From Thermoleophilia bacterium (GTDB taxonomy: Bacteria > Actinomycetota > Thermoleophilia > Gaiellales > Gaiellaceae), in contig JADGPD010000012.1 of assembly GCA_017882615.1 (NCBI GenBank), positions 1 to 39,507 of the forward strand: a stretch of 39,507 bases of DNA. Reading direction: 5' to 3'. The translations under genes and the position numbers were made by a program. Of this stretch, positions 34,180-39,507 are shown in pieces (the stretch's first letter is position 1; each line of letters begins with the position of its first letter). Below the pieces are notes generated by a model. It did not search any database, was not told the origin of the DNA, and saw only the letters and a list, made by a program, of their open reading frames with translations.

Positions 34180-35199
34180 ATGCCACGTCTCGCCCGCCCT
34201 CTGACTTTACTGGCCGCCGCGTTCTTGGTCGCGCTACCGACCCTTGCGGCCTCGGCCGCAGGTAAGAGCGCGAACCTCACGCTCGTCGCGTACTCAACGC
34301 CGAAAGCGTCATACGACCAGATCATCCCCGCCTTCGAAGCGACGCCCGAAGGGTCCGGTGTGACCTTCGGCACCTCCTATGGTGCGTCGGGTACGCAAGC
34401 TGCGGCTGTTATTGCCGGACTCAAAGCCGATGTCGTCAATCTCTCGCTCCAACCGGATATGACGAACCTGGTCAACGCGGGCATCGTCAGCGGCTCGTGG
34501 AGCTCGAAGAGGCAAAGCAGATACCACGGCATGGTTACGAACTCCATCGTCGTCTTCGTCGTGCGCAGCGGTAACCCCAAGAAAATTCGAGGGTGGAACG
34601 ACCTCCTCAAGCCGGGAGTCGATGTGATCACGCCCAACCCGTTCACCTCCGGCGGCGCGCGCTGGAACGTAATGGCTGCCTACGGCGCCTGGCGCAAAGC
34701 GGGCTTGACACATAAACAAGCCGTTGCCAATCTCACGAAGCTGTTCCGACACGTCAGTGTCCAGGACACGAGCGCCCGTAACGCCCTGCAGACGTTCCTC
34801 TCCGGCAAGGGCGACGTCCTTCTCTCGTACGAGAACGAGGCCTACGCGGCCAAGAAGCTCGGACAACCAATCGAGTATCACTCCCCCGCGAGGACGATCC
34901 TGATCGAAAACCCGGTGGCGGTAACAAAGACCACGGCGAACCCCGTGCAAGCGGCCGCCTTCGTCAGTTACCTCTTCACACCCGCGGCGCAAAAGCTCTT
35001 CGCCAACAACGGCTACCGCCCGGTTGTGAAGAGCGTCTTCAAGCAGTACACGTCGGTTTTCCCGACCAGGAACCTGACGATCTTCAATATCACCGATCGG
35101 CTTCTCGGCGGCTGGAAGAAAGCACAGCCACAGTTCTTCGATCCAAAGACCGGGATCATGGCGAAGATCGAGGCCCAGGTAGGAGGCGTCACTGGCTAG
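34180..35199 (+). CDS. Sulfate/thiosulfate-binding protein of ABC transporter
   Basis: A 339-residue periplasmic-type binding protein of the Sbp/CysP family. Signal peptide: basic MPRLARP, hydrophobic LTLLAAAFLVALPTLAASAAG. Family motifs include 'LVAYSTPKASYDQIIPAFEA', 'TSYGASGTQAAAVIAGLKADVV', 'VVFVVRSGNPKKIRGWNDLLKPGVDVITPNPFTSGGARW' (split over 125-165) and 'LLSYENEAY'. There is no lipobox. AAAGGAG sits seven bases before the ATG. It is the first gene of the operon. Sbp and CysP cannot be told apart with confidence, so no symbol is given. Confidence 0.93.
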   Translation: MPRLARPLTLLAAAFLVALPTLAASAAGKSANLTLVAYSTPKASYDQIIPAFEATPEGSGVTFGTSYGASGTQAAAVIAGLKADVVNLSLQPDMTNLVNAGIVSGSWSSKRQSRYHGMVTNSIVVFVVRSGNPKKIRGWNDLLKPGVDVITPNPFTSGGARWNVMAAYGAWRKAGLTHKQAVANLTKLFRHVSVQDTSARNALQTFLSGKGDVLLSYENEAYAAKKLGQPIEYHSPARTILIENPVAVTKTTANPVQAAAFVSYLFTPAAQKLFANNGYRPVVKSVFKQYTSVFPTRNLTIFNITDRLLGGWKKAQPQFFDPKTGIMAKIEAQVGGVTG

Positions 35200-35238
35200 C
35201 TCCGCCGCGACGGCTGCGGCACAGCCCCGCGCCGCAAA

Positions 35239-35269
35239 GAGAGTGAGCCCGTTCAGCGGGCTCACTCTC
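35239..35269 (+). promoter_or_regulatory. Perfect 13-bp hairpin at the binding-protein/cysT junction
   Basis: Left arm GAGAGTGAGCCCG (35239-35251), loop TTCAG, right arm CGGGCTCACTCTC (35257-35269), with no mismatch. It lies 40 bases after the binding-protein stop. The GTG at 35243, the conventional cysT start, sits in the left arm. It may protect the upstream mRNA or limit permease expression; there is no T tract for termination. Confidence 0.7.
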
Positions 35270-36025
35270 GGTGTTGTCGTCACCTATCTGAGTTTGATCG
35301 TCGCGCTACCGCTGGCGGCGCTTGTTTGGCAGTCGACGAAGAGCGGCGATACGGGCTTCTGGCAGTCGCTCACGAGCCCGGAGGCGGTCTCGGCGCTCAA
35401 GTTGACGCTCCTCGCCTCGCTTGCGGTCGCGCTCGTCAACGCGATTGCCGGCACGGTGATCGCCTGGGTGCTCGTCCGCGACGAGTTCCCGGGCAAAGGG
35501 GTGGTCAATGCGCTGATCGATCTTCCCTTCGCCCTGCCGACGATCGTCGCCGGACTGACGATGCTCGCACTCTATGGCCCGCGCTCGCCGCTCGGCATCG
35601 ATGTCGCCTACACGCGCACCGCGATCGTGCTCGCTCTACTTTTCGTGACGCTTCCGTTTGTCGTTCGCACCGTCCAGCCGGTGCTCCAAGAGCTCGACCG
35701 CGAGCTGGAGGAGGCGGCCGAGTCGCTTGGAGCCTCGGACTGGCAGACCTTCTGGCACATCGTCTTTCCGAACCTTCTACCTGGGATTCTCTCCGGCGTA
35801 GCGCTCGCGTTCGCGAAGGCGGTCGGCGAGTTCGGCTCGGTCGTAATCATCACCGGGAACATCCCGTTCAAGACCGAGGTCTCCTCCGTCTACATCTTCG
35901 GCCAGATCGAGAGCGGGAACACCTCAGGCGCCGCCGCGGCTTCGGTGGTGCTGCTTGCGATCTCATTCGGCGTCCTTCTTCTGATCGGCGCGTTCCGCCG
36001 CTGGGCGACCCGTCACCATGCGTAG
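35243..36025 (+). CDS. cysT: Sulfate ABC transporter permease CysT
   Basis: A permease of 260 residues from the GTG at 35243 with six helices. Signatures: 'VRDEFPGKGVVNALIDLPFALPTIVAGL' and the EAA loop 'LEEAAESLGASDWQTFWHIVFPNLLPGI'. These are specific to CysT of sulfate importers, which pair with CysW. The start is uncertain: the GTG lies in a 13-bp hairpin and has no good ribosome site. A CTG at 35192 in the same frame has AGGAGG five bases upstream and would add 17 residues (ASSAATAAAQPRAAKR), giving 277 residues. It overlaps cysW by eight bases. Confidence 0.93.
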   Translation: MSPFSGLTLGVVVTYLSLIVALPLAALVWQSTKSGDTGFWQSLTSPEAVSALKLTLLASLAVALVNAIAGTVIAWVLVRDEFPGKGVVNALIDLPFALPTIVAGLTMLALYGPRSPLGIDVAYTRTAIVLALLFVTLPFVVRTVQPVLQELDRELEEAAESLGASDWQTFWHIVFPNLLPGILSGVALAFAKAVGEFGSVVIITGNIPFKTEVSSVYIFGQIESGNTSGAAAASVVLLAISFGVLLLIGAFRRWATRHHA

Positions 36026-36809
36026 GCTCACACTCAGGACGGTGGCGCTCGGCTACCTCGCGCTGATTCTGCTCGGGCCGCTGTCGGTCGTTTTCTGGCG
36101 CGCCTTCGAGAAGGGCTTCGGCCCGGCCTGGAATGCGGTAACGACCCCGGAGGCAATGCACGCCTTCCAGCTGACGCTGGTGATCGCCGCGATCGCCGTT
36201 CCCGCAAACACGATCTTCGGCGTTCTCTGCGCGCTTCTGATCGTGCGCCATCCCTTTCCGGGAAAGGGCCTGCTGAACGCGCTCGTCGACCTTCCACTTG
36301 CGCTGTCGCCGGTTGTCGTTGGGTTCGCGCTGTTCCTGCTCTACGGCCGTACCGGGTGGTTCGGATCGTGGCTCTCAGGCCACGGCATCCAGGTTCTATT
36401 TGCCTTGCCGTCGATGATCCTGGCTACCGCGTTCGTCTCGATCCCGTTTGTGGTGCGCGAGGTCGTGCCGGTGCTGCGTGAGATCGGAACCGACCAGGAG
36501 CAGGCGGCTGAGACACTGGGCGCCTCGCAGTGGCAAACCTTTCGACGGGTTACTTTCCCCGCGATTCGCTGGGAGGTCGCCTACGGAGTCGTGCTCACGA
36601 CCGCCCGCTCGCTCGGCGGGTACGGCGCCGTCTCGGTCGTCTCGGGTCGCCTCGCGGGGCAGACCGAAACAGCAACGCTGTATGTCAGCGACCGCTACGA
36701 GAACTTCGACATCGTCGGCGCCTATGCGGCCTCGGTCGTGCTCGCGCTGATGGCGATCGTGGTGCTTCTGACGATGAATCTTCTCCGGCCCAAAGAAGGA
36801 GTCCACTGA
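36018..36809 (+). CDS. cysW: Sulfate ABC transporter permease CysW
   Basis: A 263-residue permease with six helices and the family motifs '[36 protein letters not shown]' (about 75-110) and EAA loop '[25 protein letters not shown]'. '[30 protein letters not shown]' marks CysW rather than CysT. It forms the channel with CysT. The ATG at 36018 overlaps the cysT end, and its stop overlaps the cysA start by one base (TGATG). Confidence 0.96.
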   Translation: MRRLTLRTVALGYLALILLGPLSVVFWRAFEKGFGPAWNAVTTPEAMHAFQLTLVIAAIAVPANTIFGVLCALLIVRHPFPGKGLLNALVDLPLALSPVVVGFALFLLYGRTGWFGSWLSGHGIQVLFALPSMILATAFVSIPFVVREVVPVLREIGTDQEQAAETLGASQWQTFRRVTFPAIRWEVAYGVVLTTARSLGGYGAVSVVSGRLAGQTETATLYVSDRYENFDIVGAYAASVVLALMAIVVLLTMNLLRPKEGVH

Positions 36810-37771
36810 TGGGTATTCACGTCGAGGGCGTGACGAAGCGCTTCGGATCGTTCACCGCTTTAAACGAGGTCTCGCTCGATGTTCAGCAAGGTTCACTGAC
36901 GGCCCTGCTCGGACCGAGCGGGTCGGGTAAGTCGACGCTCCTGCGCGTGATCGCCGGCCTCGAGCGCCCGGATGCCGGGCGGGTGACGATCTCGGGCGAG
37001 GACGCGACAGGCGTTGCGCCTCGAAAGCGCGGCGTGGGCTTCGTTTTCCAGCACTACGCGGCGTTCAAGCATATGACGGTGCGCGGCAACATCGCGTTCG
37101 GGCTCAAGATCCGCAAGCGTCCGCGGGCCGAAGTACGTGCGCGCGTCGACGAGCTGCTCGCTCTCGTCCAGCTTCAACCGTTCGCGGATCGCTATCCCTC
37201 CCAGCTCTCCGGCGGCCAGAGGCAACGGATGGCGCTTGCGCGGGCGCTCGCCGTCGAACCGAAAGTCCTTCTCCTCGATGAGCCCTTCGGCGCACTCGAC
37301 ACGCGTGTGCGTGGCGAGCTCAGAGAGTGGCTACACCGCCTCCACGATGAGGTTCGCGTGACGACCGTTTTCGTCACCCACGACCAGGAGGAAGCGATGG
37401 CGCTCGCCGATCAGATCGCCGTCCTCCACGACGGTCGTATCGAGCAGGTCGGTTCGCCGCGCGATCTTTACGACCAGCCGCAGACTCCCTTCGTGATGAG
37501 CTTCGTCGGCGCGGCTGCTCAACTCGGCGAGCGGTGGGTGCGCCAGCACGATCTCGATCTGAGGCTGGAACCGACCGCCGGAGCGCTCGAGGCTCGAGTC
37601 GAGCGCATCGCTCGCCTCGGCTTCGAAGCCCGAGTTGAGCTCCAGCTCGCGGGTTCGGGCACGGTCTGGGCGCAGATGACCTGCGCCGAGCTCAACCGGC
37701 TGGAGCTCGAGCGCGGAGATACCGTCTGGGTCCTGGCGGACCGGGCCCGCGTCTTCGCCGAGAGTTCGTAA
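36809..37771 (+). CDS. cysA: Sulfate/thiosulfate ABC transporter ATPase CysA
   Basis: A 320-residue ATPase. Walker A GPSGSGKS lies at 35-42, '[29 protein letters not shown]' contains the Q-loop and CysA-type sequence, LSGGQRQR is near 133, Walker B '[12 protein letters not shown]' and H-loop '[18 protein letters not shown]' follow. The C-terminal ~80 residues form a TOBE-like domain. AAGAAGGAG lies eight bases before the ATG. It is the last gene of the operon and powers sulfate/thiosulfate import for assimilation. Confidence 0.95.
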   Translation: MGIHVEGVTKRFGSFTALNEVSLDVQQGSLTALLGPSGSGKSTLLRVIAGLERPDAGRVTISGEDATGVAPRKRGVGFVFQHYAAFKHMTVRGNIAFGLKIRKRPRAEVRARVDELLALVQLQPFADRYPSQLSGGQRQRMALARALAVEPKVLLLDEPFGALDTRVRGELREWLHRLHDEVRVTTVFVTHDQEEAMALADQIAVLHDGRIEQVGSPRDLYDQPQTPFVMSFVGAAAQLGERWVRQHDLDLRLEPTAGALEARVERIARLGFEARVELQLAGSGTVWAQMTCAELNRLELERGDTVWVLADRARVFAESS

Positions 37772-37786
37772 AAAGCGAACGCTTTC
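37771..37786. terminator. Small terminator between cysA and lysR
   Basis: AAAGC-GAAC-GCTTT with flanking A and T runs. Read on the minus strand, the stem is followed by a short T tract (TTTTT), so it would best serve the leftward lysR transcript, whose stop is about 70 bases away. The stem is only 5 bp. Confidence 0.4.
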
Positions 37787-37854
37787 AACGACTGGCGCCC
37801 GCGACGCGGACTCGGCACTGCGTCACGGCTCGTCGTAGTGAGTCGATGATGCGC

Positions 37855-38745
37855 CTACAGGGCCGGCCGCTTCAGCTCGCGGGCCAGATCGAGCAAGATG
37901 CGCGCTCCGATCCCCGGTGGATCGGCGACCAGCGCGCGCAGACGGCGCATCGGGACAGGCGCCGCAAGCGGCTTCAACACGACGTCGTCGCGCAGCGCCA
38001 CCGAGATCCACGGTGAAGAGAGCGAGACGCCGAGACCGGCGGCGATGAGACTCTGGGTCGCCAGGGGGTCGTCGGTCTCGAAGACGACGTTCGGCTCGAA
38101 GCCGGCGGCGATGCAGGCGTTGACGATGATCGACGAGGAAGGATCGGGAGCGCCGATGATCCAGCGCTCCTTGGCCAGGTCGGCGAGCTTCACTTTCGCC
38201 TTGCGCGCCAGCCGGTGCTCGCGCGGCAAGAGGGCGAGCATCGGCTCCTCCCCCAGCTCGGCGATCTGGATGCCGATGGGCTGCTGCGCGATGTCCGGGC
38301 GCGAAAAGACGAGCGCGAGATCGAGCTCGGCGCTACGCAGCAGCGACAGCGCCTCGTCGTGCCCGCAGCGCTTGAGGATGATCTCCGCCTCGGGCGCGTG
38401 CGCGCGCAGTCCGCGGACGAGCTCGGGAATCATCCCGACGAAGGCGCTCGGAAACCCGCCGATACCGACGGCCAGGCGCGCTCCCCCCGAGAGCTCCGTG
38501 AGCGAGGTCTCCAGTTGAAGGAGCTGGCCGCGTATCGCCTCGGCGTGCTCGACGACGAGGCGCCCGGCGGAGGTCAGGCTCACGCCCTGGCGGCTGCGTA
38601 CGACCAGCGGCATCCCGATATCGCGCTCGAGCTGGGCGACCTGTCTGGAAACCGCCGGCTGGGTGAAGTGCAGCGCCGCGGCGGCGGCCGAGAAGGAGCC
38701 GCGCTCACCGACTTCTCGAAGGGTTTGAACGAAGCGAAGGTTCAT
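37855..38745 (-). CDS. LysR-family transcriptional regulator
   Basis: A 296-residue LTTR. The N-terminal winged HTH is 'NLRFVQTLREVGERGSFSAAAAALHFTQPAVSRQVAQLERDIGMPLVVR' region (residues 2-50). The C-terminal sensor domain has the two-lobed form with 'GFPSAFVGMIPELVRGLRAHAPEAEI' and 'ESLIAAGLGVSLSSPW'-like segments. The effector is unknown; CysB/Cbl-like sulfur control is inferred only from the neighbouring sulfate operon and shared dyads. It is divergent from the aldo/keto reductase gene, 100 bases apart, the usual LTTR arrangement, so that gene may be its target. Confidence 0.93.
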   Translation of the reverse strand: MNLRFVQTLREVGERGSFSAAAAALHFTQPAVSRQVAQLERDIGMPLVVRSRQGVSLTSAGRLVVEHAEAIRGQLLQLETSLTELSGGARLAVGIGGFPSAFVGMIPELVRGLRAHAPEAEIILKRCGHDEALSLLRSAELDLALVFSRPDIAQQPIGIQIAELGEEPMLALLPREHRLARKAKVKLADLAKERWIIGAPDPSSSIIVNACIAAGFEPNVVFETDDPLATQSLIAAGLGVSLSSPWISVALRDDVVLKPLAAPVPMRRLRALVADPPGIGARILLDLARELKRPAL

Positions 38746-38775
38746 AACGGATTCTTGGGTCTCCCACGATTTATC

Positions 38776-38791
38776 GTACTTGCGCTTATAC
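38776..38791. promoter_or_regulatory. LTTR-like dyad between lysR and the aldo/keto reductase gene
   Basis: GTAC..GCGC..ATAC: arms GTA/TAC with a central GCGC, 30 bases upstream of the LysR start. It shares the sequence G(C/T)GCTTAT with the dyad in the sulfate operon leader. Autoregulation of lysR and control of the divergent gene are inferred. Confidence 0.4.
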
Positions 38792-38845
38792 TATGCCTCC
38801 GCCACACTCTCCTCGTCAACAGCGAATCTCGCGGAAGGAAGTTCG

Positions 38846-39507
38846 ATGGAGAAGATGGTTGGAACGGCAAGGCGCAGGCTCGGACACTCCGGCATCGAGG
38901 TCAGCGCGATGGGGCTCGGCTGCTGGGCGATCGGTGGCGCCTGGACTTGGGATGGCACTCCGGTCGGCTGGGGTGAGACCGACGACGCGGAGTCGATCCG
39001 CGCCATCCGCACCGCGATCGACCTTGGCGTCAGCTTCTTCGACACCGCCGACGTCTATGGCTGCGGTCGCAGCGAGCGAGTGCTCGGCAAGGCGATCGCG
39101 GGACGGGCCGACGAGATCGTCGTGGCAACCAAGTTCGGCAACGTCTTCGATGAGGCGACGCGCAACTGGACGGGCGAGGACGTCTCGCCGGCCGCTGTCC
39201 GCGCGGCCTGCCAGGCATCGCTCGAACGCCTCGGCATCGATCGAATCGATCTCTACCAGCTACATATCTGGTCGCTCCCACAGGCTCAGGCGGAAGCGGT
39301 TGCCGAGACGCTCGAGGAGTTGGTCACGGAGGGACTGATCCGCGCCTACGGTTGGAGCACCGACGACCTGGCCTGCGCGCGTCTGTTCGCGCCTAAGCCC
39401 GGCTGCACCTCCATCCAGATGGATCTCAACGTGTTCAAGGATGCCGGCGAGCTGCTCGCCATCTGCGACGAGCACGACCTGGCAAGCATCAATCGCGCTC
39501 CGCTCGC
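38846..39507 (+). CDS. Aldo/keto reductase, 3' end beyond window
   Basis: 220 codons of an NADPH-dependent aldo/keto reductase, cut off by the window edge. The catalytic tetrad is complete: Asp 66 and Tyr 71 ('FFDTADVYG'), Lys 96 ('VVATKFGN') and His 140 ('DLYQLHIW'). The N-terminus 'RRLGHSGIEVSAMGLGCWAIGG' is typical of this group. GGAAGGAAG lies five bases before the ATG. The substrate is unknown. It is divergent from the LysR gene, which may control it. Confidence 0.93.
   Translation, partial: MEKMVGTARRRLGHSGIEVSAMGLGCWAIGGAWTWDGTPVGWGETDDAESIRAIRTAIDLGVSFFDTADVYGCGRSERVLGKAIAGRADEIVVATKFGNVFDEATRNWTGEDVSPAAVRAACQASLERLGIDRIDLYQLHIWSLPQAQAEAVAETLEELVTEGLIRAYGWSTDDLACARLFAPKPGCTSIQMDLNVFKDAGELLAICDEHDLASINRAPL

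Overview
The window comes from a high-GC bacterial chromosome, most likely an actinomycete-type soil bacterium (Actinomycetota, possibly Thermoleophilia). This is inferred from GC-rich third positions, frequent GTG/TTG starts, likely leaderless GTG genes, an actinobacterial short-class XylA, and two-component/ABC-2 export operons of the actinobacterial kind. There are no insertion sequences, phage genes, CRISPR arrays or rRNA. Gene density is high and most genes are ordinary chromosomal genes.

Layout. (1) 1-850: the start of a secreted protein gene (minus, cut by the window edge) and a tRNA-Ala(UGC) with its own -10 box and rho-independent terminator. (2) 851-9860: a carbohydrate-use locus. 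Solute-binding protein, two permeases, a cytoplasmic GH5 glycosidase, an MsmK/UgpC-like ATPase and a DUF1349 protein are read leftward. A LacI regulator and a translationally coupled xylose isomerase (xylA) are read rightward from the shared control region. (3) 10216-13702: small redox and housekeeping genes: glutaredoxin, two tandem VOC proteins, a HIT protein, and an ECF sigma factor divergent from an AhpD-like thiol protein and a 2TM membrane protein. (4) 13703-18273: a strongly structured 140-bp intergenic element, an alpha/beta hydrolase, an NAD(P)-binding SDR-like protein, a pentapeptide-repeat protein, an acyl-CoA synthetase and a Nudix hydrolase. (5) 18270-24677: two ABC-2 export systems. 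One has duplicated permeases and sits in an operon with a histidine kinase and LuxR-type response regulator. (6) 24687-29673: DoxX, small membrane and acidic proteins, a membrane diguanylate cyclase, and a divergent low-complexity secreted protein with a His-rich tail. (7) 29701-32524: membrane protein, 3-methyladenine glycosylase (tag) and an MFS exporter. (8) 32578-33849: glyA preceded by a ZTP (pfl) riboswitch. (9) 34180-37771: a sulfate/thiosulfate ABC transporter operon (binding protein, cysT, cysW, cysA) with a near-consensus promoter and a perfect 13-bp hairpin at the binding-protein/cysT junction. It is followed by a LysR regulator and the first part of a divergent aldo/keto reductase.

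How it works together. The first locus should import an oligosaccharide, cut it inside the cell with GH5 and pass sugar to an isomerase under LacI control. The sulfate operon is probably controlled by the nearby LysR protein, since LTTR-type dyads occur at both promoters. The glyA riboswitch ties one-carbon supply to ZMP/ZTP, the signal of folate shortage. No undescribed defence or mobile system is visible. The best candidates for new biology are the folded element at 13709-13850, the cysT-junction hairpin with a possible CTG start, and the ECF/AhpD pair with cysteine tails.
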